Origin: Oscillospiraceae bacterium
GTDB lineage: Bacteria; Bacillota; Clostridia; Oscillospirales; Oscillospiraceae
DNA length: 17,914 nt
Direction: 5' to 3'
Assembly: GCA_017624645.1 (NCBI GenBank)
Contig: JAGAMQ010000172.1
Location: 1-17,914, forward strand
In this document: positions 6,615 through 15,284 of the stretch, one piece after another
How the letters are laid out: every line of letters starts with the position of its first letter
Numbering within the stretch: the stretch's first letter is position 1
Notes under the pieces: model-generated
Databases searched by the model: none
Seen by the model: only the letters and a program-made list of their open reading frames with translations
Told to the model about the DNA's origin: nothing
Program-made: the position numbers and the translations under genes

Positions 6615-8891
6615 CTTTTCAACCTCCTGTATTTCATCATTTTGCGTTATAAAATTACGAGATCCCGGCTTGAAAAAGCGCAGCCGAAGAGCATTGCTTA
6701 CCACAAATACAGAGCTCATGCTCATTGCTGCAGCACCGATCATGGGGCTAAGCAGAATTCCAAAAGCCGGATACAGAGCCCCCGCTGCCAACGGAATTCC
6801 AAGGCAGTTATAGAAGAACGCCCAAAACAGATTCTGCCGGATATTCCGGATAGTGGCTTTACTCAAAGACACCGCATCACAGATGCCGGACAAACTGTTC
6901 TTCATCAAAACCACATCCGAAGATTCCATGGCAATATCCGTACCCGCACCAATGGCCATTCCTACATCCGCAGTCACCAATGCGGGAGCATCATTGATTC
7001 CGTCACCAACCATAAGAACAAATCTGCCCTCACGGCGCAGGGACTCTACCACACCGGCCTTATCCCCGGGGAGAACATCAGATATGATTCGTTCGATTCC
7101 CGCTTTAGAACCGATTGCCTCGGCTGTCTGACGGTTATCCCCGGTAAGCATGACAACATCCAGTCCCAACTTGTGCAACTGTTTAACGGCATCCACAGAA
7201 TCTTCCTTCAACACATCTGCTGCAAAAATTACGCCAATGCATTGGTCTTTCCGTGCAAAATACAGCGGTGTCTTCCCCTCTTGGGCAAGGGACGCCCGGT
7301 CAGATACAGTAATACCAAGTTCCTCCATCAACCGGAGATTGCCACCGTAATATATTTCCCCGGAAATCTTCCCGGAAACACCGCGGCCGGGTAATGTACG
7401 GAATTCCTCTACATTCTGCAGTGGTCGACCTCCGTACTCCTGCATAATTGCTTTGGCAAAGGGATGTTCCGATTGTGCTTCCAGACTGGCAGCAATCTGT
7501 AAAAAATCATCTTTTGTCATATCCCCGGGAAACACATCTGTTACCGCCGGTCTGCCAAGGGTCAATGTTCCGGTCTTGTCCAAAACCACAGTATCCACTT
7601 TTTGTAGATTTTCCAGGGATTGCGCATTCTTAAAGAGCACACCTAGGCCAGCACCCTTCCCGGTTCCCACCATAATTGCAACCGGCGTTGCAAGCCCCAA
7701 AGCGCAGGGACAGGAAATCACCAGTATTGAGATGGCGATGTTCAGGGCGAAGGCGACACTTTCTCCAAGGAGAAGCCACGTTGTAAACGCCGCAAGGGAG
7801 ATTCCCATTACTGTGGGAACAAAGATACCGGCCACTTTATCGGCAAGTCGTGCAATGGGGGCTTTGGACCCTCCTGCCTCTTCCACAAGATGAATGATTT
7901 GCGCCAGTGTAGTATCTTCCCCCACCTTAGTGGCGGAAATTTCCAGATAACCTTCCGTGTTCATTGTTGCTGCGGAAACGGAATCTCCCACTGTTTTTTC
8001 AACAGGGATACTCTCCCCTGTCAGCGCGCTTTGATCCACAGAACCGCGACCGTTTATCACCGTACCGTCCACAGGTATGCGGCCTCCGGAACGGACAAGC
8101 ACCACATCGCCAACCTTTACCTGCTCCACACCCACGGTGATCTCCGCTCCGTCCTTGTCCCGGATCACAGCAGTTTTGGGGCTAAGGTCCATCAGCTGCC
8201 TTACCGCATCCCCGGTCTTGCCCTTTGCCTTGTTTTCCAAATACTTACCCAAGGTGATCAGGGTAAGGATCATGGCACCGGATTCAAAGTACAGATTGTG
8301 CAGATATTTTTCAACGACCAGCCAATCTCCGTGACCGGCGGCGTAGGCAATTCGAAACAGCGCAACCAAACCTGAGAGGATCGCAGCACCGGAACCAACT
8401 GCAATGAGAGAATCCATATTGGCAGATCGATGCAGCAGGGCTTTCATACCCTTTGTGTAGTAAGATCTGTTCAAATATACAACGGGAAGGGTTAAAAACA
8501 ATTGCACCAATACCGCCACAACAGCATTTTCTTTTCCCTCATACCAGCCGGGCAGAGGAAGCCCGATCATATGCCCCATAGTGAAGTACATGAGGACAAC
8601 TAGAAACACAGCAGATAAGATGATCCGACGTTCCATTGTTTTCTCTACATTCTTTTTTGATGTGTCCGATATTTTTGTCTGCGTTCCGAAAACCGATGCT
8701 TGGTAGCCTGCATCTGCAATAGCCTTTGTAATCAGCGGAATCACAGAATCGTCATCTGCGCATACCTTCATCGTCCCTGCCAACAAATTGACCTCAGCCT
8801 TAGACACACCGGAAACGCTTCCGGTAACCTTCTCCACTCGGGCAGAGCAAGCCGCACAGGTCATTCCCACAACATTGAATTTCAGCTCCAT
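6417..8891 (-). CDS. copA: Cu+-exporting P1B-type ATPase with N- and C-terminal metal-binding domains
   Basis: ATP-driven copper(I) efflux pump of the cytoplasmic membrane, 824 residues. Domain order: an N-terminal HMA domain with GMTCAAC (C12, C15); transmembrane pairs; actuator TGES (291-294); the transmembrane Cu+ motif CPC (394-396); phosphorylation DKTGT (438-442); HP (476-477); GDGIND (629-634); YN (694-695) and MSMSS (723-727), which with CPC mark the Cu+ (P1B-1) subgroup. Then come an 18-residue linker and a second HMA domain with MCPHC (C771, C774). The start follows AAGGAGG. M760, at the start of the last domain, has its own ribosome binding site (see separate entry). The gene is divergent from an HxlR regulator with overlapping promoters. 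Confidence 0.97.
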   Translation of the reverse strand: MELKFNVVGMTCAACSARVEKVTGSVSGVSKAEVNLLAGTMKVCADDDSVIPLITKAIADAGYQASVFGTQTKISDTSKKNVEKTMERRIILSAVFLVVLMYFTMGHMIGLPLPGWYEGKENAVVAVLVQLFLTLPVVYLNRSYYTKGMKALLHRSANMDSLIAVGSGAAILSGLVALFRIAYAAGHGDWLVVEKYLHNLYFESGAMILTLITLGKYLENKAKGKTGDAVRQLMDLSPKTAVIRDKDGAEITVGVEQVKVGDVVLVRSGGRIPVDGTVINGRGSVDQSALTGESIPVEKTVGDSVSAATMNTEGYLEISATKVGEDTTLAQIIHLVEEAGGSKAPIARLADKVAGIFVPTVMGISLAAFTTWLLLGESVAFALNIAISILVISCPCALGLATPVAIMVGTGKGAGLGVLFKNAQSLENLQKVDTVVLDKTGTLTLGRPAVTDVFPGDMTKDDFLQIAASLEAQSEHPFAKAIMQEYGGRPLQNVEEFRTLPGRGVSGKISGEIYYGGNLRLMEELGITVSDRASLAQEGKTPLYFARKDQCIGVIFAADVLKEDSVDAVKQLHKLGLDVVMLTGDNRQTAEAIGSKAGIERIISDVLPGDKAGVVESLRREGRFVLMVGDGINDAPALVTADVGMAIGAGTDIAMESSDVVLMKNSLSGICDAVSLSKATIRNIRQNLFWAFFYNCLGIPLAAGALYPAFGILLSPMIGAAAMSMSSVFVVSNALRLRFFKPGSRNFITQNDEIQEVEKMETVIKVEGMMCPHCKARVESVCKAVSGTLDAVVDLQEKNVTVKGSASLEALQQAIRDAGYEVVE

Positions 8892-8919
8892 AGGGCACCT
8901 CCTTACATGGCGTCAAATG

Positions 8920-8948
8920 TTGACAGCCAGCTTAATCTATGATAATAT
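8920..8948 (+). promoter_or_regulatory. Strong promoter of the HxlR regulator gene (and degV)
   Basis: Perfect TTGACA (8920-8925), a 17-nt spacer and TAATAT (8943-8948). Transcription would start near 8955 and leave a leader of about 70 nt containing the inverted repeat at 8975-8992. Confidence 0.8.
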
Positions 8949-8974
8949 TCTACCATAATAAGCAAGAAACACAA
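8947..8974 (-). promoter_or_regulatory. Candidate promoter of copA
   Basis: TTGTGT (8974-8969), a 16-nt spacer and TAGAAT (8952-8947). The -35 is weak, as expected for an activated promoter. The -10 overlaps the -10 of the divergent regulator promoter. Confidence 0.45.
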
Positions 8975-8992
8975 GTACGCACATTTTCGTAC
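8975..8992. promoter_or_regulatory. Inverted repeat, candidate operator between copA and the HxlR gene
   Basis: GTACG and CGTAC separated by 8 nt. It lies just downstream of the regulator's inferred transcription start and directly abuts the candidate -35 of copA, a position from which a dimeric winged-helix regulator could affect both genes. The role is inferred from position only. Confidence 0.35.
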
Positions 8993-9025
8993 CATACTAT
9001 CTTTTTGGATACTATGGAGGCAACT

Positions 9026-9417
9026 ATGAAACAAAACAACAACTGTCCTGTTGGAATCACGCTGGATATGATCGGCGGAAAGTACAAAGCATTAATTCTT
9101 TGGCACCTGTCCGAACAAACTCTGCGTTTTTCCCAATTGCGCAAAGTAATCTCCGGCGCCACTCCCAAAATGCTCACCCAGCAGCTTCGGGAGCTGGAAT
9201 CGCATAATCTGATACACCGGGAGGTTTATCCCATTATCCCCCGAAGGTGGAATATTCCCTGACCGAACTGGGAAAAAGTCTGATGCCGGTGTTGGTCGCC
9301 ATGCGGGACTGGGGCGCTGATTACCTCCTATCCAACCATCTGCAAAGCAACTGCATTATGATGAGTACACCGGTATCCACATCCATCAGCAAGAAAAGAA
9401 AGGAGTCCCCTGTATGA
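9026..9417 (+). pseudogene. HxlR-family winged-helix regulator, frameshifted in a C5 run
   Basis: The frame opens at ATG 9026 behind GGAGG. It encodes the HxlR signature (CPVGITLDMIGGKYKALILW, the recognition helix around ATPKMLTQQLRELE, then LIHREVYP) and an N-terminal C7, the position of the redox Cys in YodB/HypR-type sensors. After ATCCCCC (9238-9242) the frame leaves the family and stops at 9262. Reading one base earlier restores [19 protein letters not shown] and continues to TGA at 9415-9417, giving 130 residues, a normal HxlR length. The restored frame ends in an ATGA overlap with degV, so the intact gene was clearly in this frame. It is either a one-C deletion, a sequencing error, or slippage on CCC-C. 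It probably formed an operon with degV; its target may be itself and copA. Confidence 0.85.
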
Positions 9418-10256
9418 AAATCAAAATTCTGTCTGACAGCACCTGCGATCTCTCCAAAGAGCTTCTTGAAAAATATGACATCACCGTTCTTCCCCTGACT
9501 GTGATCAAGAACGGCCAATCCTTCCGTGACCGGGTGGATATTGTCCCCGAGGACATCTTCGCACATGTTGCCGGCGGTGGAGATCTTTGCTCCACAACCG
9601 CCCTCAATGTAGGCGAATACGAAGAAATTTTTGCAAAATATTCCGCTGAATATGACGGTGTCATCCATATCAATATCGGTTCCGGCTTCTCCTGCTGTTT
9701 CCAGAACGCATCCATTGCCGCATCTGATTTTGCCAATGTCCGTGTTGTTGACTCCCAAAACCTTTCTACCGGCCAGGGACTTGTGGTCTTAAAGGCATGT
9801 GAACTGGTTCAAAACTGTGACGACCTTGATGAAATTAAAGCTCAGCTTGATGCCTTTACTGAAAAGGTAGAAGCCAGCTTCCTGCTGGACCAGCTGCAGT
9901 ACATGGTTAAGGGCGGCCGCTGCTCCTCTGCCGCGGCACTGGGTGCGAACCTGCTGAACCTGAAGCCCTGCATCGAGGTTCGGGGCGGTAAGATGTCCGT
10001 TGTAAAGAAATACCGTGGAAACTACGCAAAATGTCTTGCCAACTATGTAAAAGACCGTCTTTCTCAACGGGAGGATCTGGATCGAGGCACCTTGTTTGTT
10101 ACCCGTACACCTGTCACTGATGACTGCCTTGAAGCTGTAAAGACGGCGGTAGATGCATACGGTGATTTTGAGAACATTTACTGGACAGAGGCCGGCTGTA
10201 CCGTTTCCTGCCACTGCGGTCCTGCCACTTTGGGTGTTCTTTTCGTCCGCAAATAA
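9414..10256 (+). CDS. degV: DegV family fatty-acid-binding protein
   Basis: 280 residues, the usual length of DegV/FakB proteins, which hold a fatty acid for phosphorylation by FakA in the cytoplasm. Seen: [10 protein letters not shown] at the start, VLPLTV, the lipid-head-group region [11 protein letters not shown] (59-69), [18 protein letters not shown] (87-103), [12 protein letters not shown] and [10 protein letters not shown]. The usual SGTYQSA motif reads SCCFQNA, a variant I associate with one clostridial subgroup, so ligand preference could differ. No fakA is in the window. The start overlaps the end of the HxlR gene by 4 nt (ATGA), with AAAGGAG upstream. A strong terminator follows. 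Confidence 0.93.
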   Translation: MKIKILSDSTCDLSKELLEKYDITVLPLTVIKNGQSFRDRVDIVPEDIFAHVAGGGDLCSTTALNVGEYEEIFAKYSAEYDGVIHINIGSGFSCCFQNASIAASDFANVRVVDSQNLSTGQGLVVLKACELVQNCDDLDEIKAQLDAFTEKVEASFLLDQLQYMVKGGRCSSAAALGANLLNLKPCIEVRGGKMSVVKKYRGNYAKCLANYVKDRLSQREDLDRGTLFVTRTPVTDDCLEAVKTAVDAYGDFENIYWTEAGCTVSCHCGPATLGVLFVRK

Positions 10257-10266
10257 TGTTAATCAA

Positions 10267-10298
10267 GACAGCCGGAGAATTCTCCGGCTGTCTTTTTT
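10267..10298 (+). terminator. Intrinsic terminator after degV
   Basis: A perfect 11-bp stem (GACAGCCGGAG with CTCCGGCTGTC), an AATT loop and a run of six T residues. Confidence 0.95.
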
Positions 10299-10299
10299 C

Positions 10300-10327
10300 T
10301 TGTAATTTTTCCGGGATATGCTATACT
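10300..10327 (+). promoter_or_regulatory. Promoter of the ThrE-type exporter gene
   Basis: TTGTAA (10300-10305), a 16-nt spacer and TATACT (10322-10327), immediately after the degV terminator and about 32 nt ahead of the start codon. Confidence 0.6.
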
Positions 10328-10358
10328 TGTGATGATATTTTAGAAAGTTGGTGTTCAC

Positions 10359-11579
10359 ATGGAATACAGCACTCTGATGGAGCTTTGCATCAGTCTGGCT
10401 TACCGCCTTGCTATGTGTGGCGCTGAAACATACAGAATTGAAGACAGTGTGAACAGGATCACCGCTGCCTACGGTGTTCACGCAGAAACTTTTGCTATTC
10501 CCAACTGCATACATGTAAGCATTGTAGCCGAGGACGGCACTGCACTGACAAGAATGTGCCGAGTAGGTTCCCACGACAATGATCTGGACTCAGTGGAACT
10601 GTACACCGCCCTAAGCCGCAGGATCTGTGCCCAACGCCCTGATCTCAAAGTTGCATTGGATTGGTTGTACCAAACAGACCGATCAAAAAGAAGCTATTCC
10701 CTTCCCGTTTATCTGCTGGGCAATTTCCTGGGTGGCTGTGGCTTTAGTGTGGTATTTGGCGGCTCGTTGTTGGACAGCCTCCTTGGCGGCTTGTGCGGCA
10801 TCGTCATCGGCTTTGCAGACCGCTGTCTCAGCAGATTAAGGGTCAACCCCTTCTTCCGCATCATTGCCTGTGCATTTTTCATGGCATTACTTGCTTACGC
10901 ATGCAGCGCCGCAAACATTACCAGGCATGTGGATTCGGTGATCATCGGCGCTCTGATGATCCTGGTGCCCGGTCTTCTGTTTACCAATGCCATGCGGGAT
11001 ATTATATACGGCGACACCAACTCCGGTATTAACCGTATCGTACAGGTATTTCTCATTGCCGTTGCCATTGCCCTCGGTACTGGTGCAGCATGGGTATCTG
11101 TGAACGCTGTATGCCCTCTTTCCCCCACTAGCATAGCATTGGTCCACGCCCTGATCCCGGACATTTGCGCGGCTTTTGTCGGTTGTATTGGTTTCTTCAT
11201 CCTGTTTAACATCCACGGCATTGGCGGCATTCTGTGCGCGTTGGGCGGTGCATTGACATGGCTGACATTCCGTCTTTGCCAGCCAATTGGATTAGGTGAT
11301 CTTCCGGCGTATTTCTTTGCCACAGTAATTGCCTCCGGATATTCCGAGATTATGGCGCGGATCCGGAAATGCCCCGCCATTTCCTATTTGGTGGTGTCGG
11401 CTTTTCCGTTGCTACCGGGCGCAGGCATTTATTACGCAATGAATTATGCCATACAGGGAGAAATGACACTCTTTGTAAACAAGTTTACGGAAACACTATC
11501 CATAGCCGGCGTTATGGCGGTAGGCATATTGATTGTTTCAACATCCGTCCGCCTGATCACAGAGCGCGTCAAAAAATAG
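10359..11579 (+). CDS. Threonine/serine exporter (ThrE), fused two-domain form
   Basis: A 406-residue membrane protein combining the two halves of ThrE. Residues about 1-250 match the DUF1212/ThrE (YjjP-like) half: CGAETYRIEDSVNRITAAYG near the start, a soluble segment (FAIPNCIHVSI), then several membrane helices with VPGLLFTNAMRDIIYGD. Residues about 265-400 match the ThrE_2 (YjjB-like) half, with membrane helices and FPLLPGAGIYYAMN. The family exports threonine, serine or small organic acids; the substrate here is inferred. In many relatives the halves are separate genes, so this is the full fused form. The ribosome binding site is weak (GAAAGTTGGTG). It has its own promoter and terminator and is therefore monocistronic. 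Confidence 0.92.
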   Translation: MEYSTLMELCISLAYRLAMCGAETYRIEDSVNRITAAYGVHAETFAIPNCIHVSIVAEDGTALTRMCRVGSHDNDLDSVELYTALSRRICAQRPDLKVALDWLYQTDRSKRSYSLPVYLLGNFLGGCGFSVVFGGSLLDSLLGGLCGIVIGFADRCLSRLRVNPFFRIIACAFFMALLAYACSAANITRHVDSVIIGALMILVPGLLFTNAMRDIIYGDTNSGINRIVQVFLIAVAIALGTGAAWVSVNAVCPLSPTSIALVHALIPDICAAFVGCIGFFILFNIHGIGGILCALGGALTWLTFRLCQPIGLGDLPAYFFATVIASGYSEIMARIRKCPAISYLVVSAFPLLPGAGIYYAMNYAIQGEMTLFVNKFTETLSIAGVMAVGILIVSTSVRLITERVKK

Positions 11580-11605
11580 AAGCATCCTGTATTATCCAGA
11601 AAGAA

Positions 11606-11637
11606 GACCACCTGCCGCGGCAGGTGGTCAGTTTTTT
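11606..11637 (+). terminator. Terminator of the exporter gene, at the convergent end of yajC
   Basis: A perfect 11-bp stem (GACCACCTGCC with GGCAGGTGGTC) followed by AG and six T residues in the plus direction; the T-run overlaps the yajC stop. In the minus direction the tail is TTCTTTCT, so it may also end yajC less efficiently. Confidence 0.9.
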
Positions 11638-12022
11638 AGTTGTCGATATTCTTCTTTACTTTCTTTTCTGCCTTTGCCTTAGCCTTGGCTTCCGCAGCCT
11701 TCTTTGCTTCGGCTTCTGCATTCTTAGCGGCAGTATCATTGGTGGAGATCGCCCACTTCTGGAACTCAATGCGAACCTGATCGGCACCGGTCTCCACAAC
11801 TATCTTATCGGTTTTCACATCCACCACAGTGCCCACAATGCCGCCGATGGTGGTGATCTCGTCGCCAACCTTCACAGAAGAACGCAGGTTTTCTGCTTCC
11901 TTTTTGCGCTTATTCTCGGGACGGATCAGCATGAAATAGAAAACGCCAACCATCAGCACCAACATGATGATCGTGGTAGTCATGTCACTGCCGGGCATTG
12001 CATTAGTCAGAACATGAAACAT
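11636..12022 (-). CDS. yajC: Preprotein translocase subunit YajC
   Basis: 128 residues: one N-terminal transmembrane segment (about residues 14-33), then FYFMLIRPENKRKKEAENLRS, and the conserved VKVGDEITTIGGIVGTVVDV fold. The tail is rich in Lys and Ala. YajC associates with SecDF-YidC at the Sec translocon. I chose the ATG at 12022 because AGGAG lies 8 nt upstream; the frame extends 10 codons further but without a ribosome binding site. It follows tgt, a common order, but has its own promoter. No secD/secF follows; the next gene converges. Confidence 0.94.
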   Translation of the reverse strand: MFHVLTNAMPGSDMTTTIIMLVLMVGVFYFMLIRPENKRKKEAENLRSSVKVGDEITTIGGIVGTVVDVKTDKIVVETGADQVRIEFQKWAISTNDTAAKNAEAEAKKAAEAKAKAKAEKKVKKNIDN

Positions 12023-12055
12023 GTGTATCGCTCCTTTATCAATAATTTCCAAATC

Positions 12056-12083
12056 ATTATACCATTGTTTTCGTAAAAAGCAA
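12056..12083 (-). promoter_or_regulatory. Promoter of yajC
   Basis: TTGCTT (12083-12078), a 16-nt spacer and a perfect TATAAT (12061-12056) with a TGn extended -10, in the 68 bp between tgt and yajC. Confidence 0.75.
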
Positions 12084-12090
12084 GAAATTT

Positions 12091-13221
12091 TTAAATACGG
12101 CGACTTAACTTCTCCGAATATTCACATCTGAACGCCGCAAAAGTCCCATTATCCAAATGTTCGCGGATCTTCTCCATAAGCTTATTGTAGAAATACAGAT
12201 TATGCATGACACACAGGCGCATGGCAAGCATCTCTTCTGCAACAAACAGGTGCCGGATATACGCACGGGAATAACGGCGGCACACCGGGCAATCACACTG
12301 GGGATCGATGGGTGACAGATCCTGGGCATATTTTGCATTTTTCAGATTGATGGCCCCTTCCCAGGTAAACAGCCGCGCATGACGGGCGTTTCTTGCCGGC
12401 ATGACGCAGTCGAAAAAGTCTACACCACGGGCAACTGCCTCAATGATGTTGGTAGGCGTACCAACACCCATGAGATACCGTGTCTTATCCGCAGGCATGA
12501 AAGGTTCCACGGCATCAATGATATCATACATTTCCTGGGCAGTTTCACCCACAGCCAGACCGCCAATGGCGTAACCCGGCAGATCCAGCTCGGCAATGCG
12601 CTTCATATGCTCCATCCGAAGATCCGCATAAGTGCCGCCCTGATTGATTCCCCAAAGCATCTGCTGGGGATTTACGGTATCGGGCAGGCTGTTCAAACGG
12701 GCATTTTCTGCCTTACACCGCTCAAGCCAACGGAACGTCCGGTCAATGCTCTGTTTCACATACTCCCGGGGCGCGGGGTTTTCTATACATTCATCAAAGG
12801 CCATGCAGATATCCGAACCTAAATTAGACTGGATGCGCATGCTTTCCTCCGGACCCATAAAGATCTTGTGACCGTCGATGTGAGAAGCAAAGGTAACACC
12901 CTCTTCCTTGATCTTACGCAAAGAAGCCAGACTGAACACCTGAAAGCCACCGGAGTCCGTAAGGATCGGGCCGTCCCAAGTCATAAATTTATGCAGACCG
13001 CCGCATTTCTTTACCAGCTCGTCACCGGGACGCAAATGCAGATGGTAGGTATTGGAAAGCTCTACCTGGCAGCCAATGTCTTTCAGATCCTTGGCACTCA
13101 ACGCGCCCTTAATAGCACCCTGTGTACCAACGTTCATAAACACGGGGGTCTGCACCGTACCGTGAGCGCAGGTAAATTCACCCCGTCGAGCCTTCCCTTC
13201 TGTTTTCAGCAGCTTAAACAT
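12091..13221 (-). CDS. tgt: tRNA-guanine transglycosylase
   Basis: Exchanges guanine 34 for preQ1 in tRNAs for Asp, Asn, His and Tyr, a step of queuosine synthesis. The 376-residue product has D89 in ILTDSGGFQVFSL, the nucleophile D271 in VDFFDCVMPARNARH, and the zinc site C309, C311, C314 and H340. The start at 13221 is supported by AGGAG 7 nt upstream, located in the end of queA; the frame extends 41 codons further but that part overlaps queA and is unlike the family. The spacing to the queA stop is one base, so the pair is an operon. Confidence 0.97.
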   Translation of the reverse strand: MFKLLKTEGKARRGEFTCAHGTVQTPVFMNVGTQGAIKGALSAKDLKDIGCQVELSNTYHLHLRPGDELVKKCGGLHKFMTWDGPILTDSGGFQVFSLASLRKIKEEGVTFASHIDGHKIFMGPEESMRIQSNLGSDICMAFDECIENPAPREYVKQSIDRTFRWLERCKAENARLNSLPDTVNPQQMLWGINQGGTYADLRMEHMKRIAELDLPGYAIGGLAVGETAQEMYDIIDAVEPFMPADKTRYLMGVGTPTNIIEAVARGVDFFDCVMPARNARHARLFTWEGAINLKNAKYAQDLSPIDPQCDCPVCRRYSRAYIRHLFVAEEMLAMRLCVMHNLYFYNKLMEKIREHLDNGTFAAFRCEYSEKLSRRI

Positions 13222-13222
13222 T

Positions 13223-14260
13223 TCATTTCTCCTTATGTTCCGCAATAAACATCGCGTCGCCAAAGCTGAAGAATCTGTAGCGTTCTGCAACGGCGATCTC
13301 ATAGGCGCGGAGGATATTTTCTCTCCCGGCAAATGCGGAAACAAGCATTACCAGTGTACTTTCCGGGAGATGGAAATTGGTGATCAAGCCGTCTATAGCT
13401 TTAAACCGATATCCGGGATAAATGAAAATATCCGTCCATTTACTGCCGGCAGTGAAGCTACCGTCATCGGACACCAAGGATTCCAGAGTTCTGCAGGAGG
13501 TTGTTCCTACGCAGATGATTCTTCCTCCATTGCGCTTAGTGGTGTTAAGCAATGCGGCAGTTTCTTCAGAGAGCATGCACAACTCCGAATGCATATGATG
13601 CTGGGTAATCTCTTCCGCTTTCACAGGACGAAACGTTCCCAACCCAACGTGCAGTGTTACAAAAGCCGTCTGCACACCTTTTCGACGAAGCTTGTCTAAC
13701 AACTCCCGTGTAAAATGCAATCCCGCAGTGGGAGCAGCCGCAGAGCCGACCTCACGGGAATAGACCGTTTGATATCGCTCCTGATCCTGCAATTCTTCTT
13801 TGATATACGGCGGAAGAGGCATTTTACCCAACCGCTCCAGTACCTCAAGAAAGATTCCTTCATAATGAAAGGTAACAACACGGTTTCCGTCCGGTAGAAC
13901 CTGGGTCACAGTACCTGTGAGTTCGCCGTTTCCAAAAACGACCTCCTGCCCAAGCTGCATTTTTCTCCCCGGTTTCGCAAGACATTCCCATTGCCCGTCC
14001 CCCAAATCCCGAAGGAGCAGGACCTCAACGGCACCACCAGTAGGTCTGTGACCAAGAAGCCTTGCAGGCAAAACCCGGGAATCGTTCATAACCAGACAGT
14101 CTCCCGGTTTCAGGAAATCAAGAATATCAGAGAAGCTGCGGTGCTCCACCTCTCCACTTTTGCGGTCAAGGACCAAAAGCCGGGAGGAATCCCTCTGCTG
14201 CAACGGAGTTTGTGCGATCAGCTCCTCCGGCAGGTTATACCAAAAATCATGGGTCTTCAT
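13223..14260 (-). CDS. queA: S-adenosylmethionine:tRNA ribosyltransferase-isomerase
   Basis: Transfers and rearranges the ribosyl group of SAM onto preQ1 in tRNA to give epoxyqueuosine, the step after Tgt. 345 residues, normal length. Family segments visible are [20 protein letters not shown] at the start, [35 protein letters not shown] and [18 protein letters not shown]. The start ATG at 14260 follows GGGGGA; the upstream extension crosses the promoter and is rejected. It is first in the queA-tgt operon. Confidence 0.97.
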   Translation of the reverse strand: MKTHDFWYNLPEELIAQTPLQQRDSSRLLVLDRKSGEVEHRSFSDILDFLKPGDCLVMNDSRVLPARLLGHRPTGGAVEVLLLRDLGDGQWECLAKPGRKMQLGQEVVFGNGELTGTVTQVLPDGNRVVTFHYEGIFLEVLERLGKMPLPPYIKEELQDQERYQTVYSREVGSAAAPTAGLHFTRELLDKLRRKGVQTAFVTLHVGLGTFRPVKAEEITQHHMHSELCMLSEETAALLNTTKRNGGRIICVGTTSCRTLESLVSDDGSFTAGSKWTDIFIYPGYRFKAIDGLITNFHLPESTLVMLVSAFAGRENILRAYEIAVAERYRFFSFGDAMFIAEHKEK

Positions 14261-14295
14261 ACCAAATCCCCCAAATGACGATAGATTCTTTCCAT

Positions 14296-14324
14296 AGTAT
14301 AGACGATTTCCGCTAATTTTGCAA
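14296..14324 (-). promoter_or_regulatory. Promoter of queA-tgt
   Basis: TTGCAA (14324-14319), a 17-nt spacer and TATACT (14301-14296), 36 nt upstream of the queA start. No preQ1 riboswitch-like leader is apparent in the short 5' region. Confidence 0.8.
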
Positions 14325-14373
14325 CACGCAAAAAGCATTATCCGTGCATAGACTGGCGTGGAGGTATCAGCTT

Positions 14374-15243
14374 ATGAAACAACCTGTATTTACAGGGGTA
14401 TGCACCGCACTGGTCACCCCATTTCTCAACAACAGCATTAACTTTCCTCTTTTACAGCAGCTTCTGCAAAGGCAAACAGATTCCGGGGTTAGGTCCGTGG
14501 TATTGGCAGGGACTACCGGAGAAGCACCCACGCTGTCGGATGCCGAGAAAATCAAACTGTTTCAAAAAGGAAAAGAATACGCACATAGCAATTGTAAGAT
14601 CATCGCCGGAACCGGATCAAACTCCACAGCACATACCATAGAATTAAGCATTGCAGCAGAAGCCGTTGGTGCAGATGCATTGCTGGTAGTTGCTCCGTAT
14701 TATAATAAAAGCAATCCCGAGGGACTGTTCGCTCATTTTGCAGCCGTTGCGTCTTCCGTTAAGATTCCCGTGATACTTTATAATGTTCCTTCCCGTACCG
14801 GCGTAGACATCCCTGTATCTGTTTACCGGAGGCTCTCCGCCATAGATAATATTGCAGGTGTCAAGGAAGCATCAACGGATATCACAAAGATCACAAAAAT
14901 CCGTATGTTATGCCCGGATGATTTCTATATCTGGTCCGGAAATGACGATCAAATCGTGCCGGCTGTTTCCCTGGGCGCGAAAGGCGTGATCTCTGTATTG
15001 TCCAATGTTCTGCCTCGGGAAACTGTCATGATGACCGATGCCGCACTGGATGGAGATTTTGATACAGCCGCAGCATTACAGTGTAATATGGGTTCTCTTG
15101 TGGAATCGCTGTTTTCAGAAGTTAATCCGATTCCGGTGAAAGCAGCTATGGAATTGATTGGATTTGATTGCGGTCCATGCCGACTGCCTTTGGGCCCACT
15201 CTCACAAAATCACTATGAACACCTGAAATCCATATTGTCATAA
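14374..15243 (+). CDS. dapA: 4-hydroxy-tetrahydrodipicolinate synthase
   Basis: Condenses pyruvate with aspartate semialdehyde in the diaminopimelate/lysine pathway. 289 residues, normal length, TIM-barrel lyase. The Schiff-base lysine K164 (GVKEAS), the catalytic triad residues T47-T48 (AGTTGEAPTL) and Y136, and R141 (YNVPSRTG) are all present, each three residues later than in the E. coli enzyme. The start ATG at 14374 has GGAGG 9 nt upstream. It stands alone, divergent from queA; I could not identify a convincing promoter. Related aldolases (N-acetylneuraminate lyase) share the fold, but the retained T47-T48 and R141 pattern favours DapA. Confidence 0.93.
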   Translation: MKQPVFTGVCTALVTPFLNNSINFPLLQQLLQRQTDSGVRSVVLAGTTGEAPTLSDAEKIKLFQKGKEYAHSNCKIIAGTGSNSTAHTIELSIAAEAVGADALLVVAPYYNKSNPEGLFAHFAAVASSVKIPVILYNVPSRTGVDIPVSVYRRLSAIDNIAGVKEASTDITKITKIRMLCPDDFYIWSGNDDQIVPAVSLGAKGVISVLSNVLPRETVMMTDAALDGDFDTAAALQCNMGSLVESLFSEVNPIPVKAAMELIGFDCGPCRLPLGPLSQNHYEHLKSILS

Positions 15244-15250
15244 AAGTAAG

Positions 15251-15279
15251 CTCCGGAATGGTATTGTACCATTCCGGAG
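15251..15279. terminator. Hairpin between convergent dapA and GDPD genes
   Basis: A perfect 13-bp inverted repeat (CTCCGGAATGGTA with TACCATTCCGGAG, 3-nt loop) in the 41 bp between the two convergent genes. Neither side has a good U-tract (TACGATT on plus, CTTACTTTT on minus), so it may stabilise both mRNA ends or terminate weakly. Confidence 0.6.
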
Positions 15280-15284
15280 TACGA

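Noticed and set aside
6372..7394. Long plus-strand open frame of 340 codons opposite copA
   Set aside because: Antisense shadow of copA, rich in His, Cys and Arg from reversed codons, with no start signal.
11369..12076. Plus-strand open frame of 235 codons across the exporter end and yajC
   Set aside because: It begins out of frame inside the exporter gene and runs antisense through yajC and across a terminator; not a gene.
13222..13344. 41-codon N-terminal extension of tgt
   Set aside because: It overlaps the end of queA, is unlike Tgt, and a good ribosome binding site marks the ATG at 13221.
14325..14373. Promoter for dapA sharing the queA promoter region
   Set aside because: TTGCAA is present on this strand too, but no acceptable -10 lies at a 16-18 nt spacing, so I do not call it.
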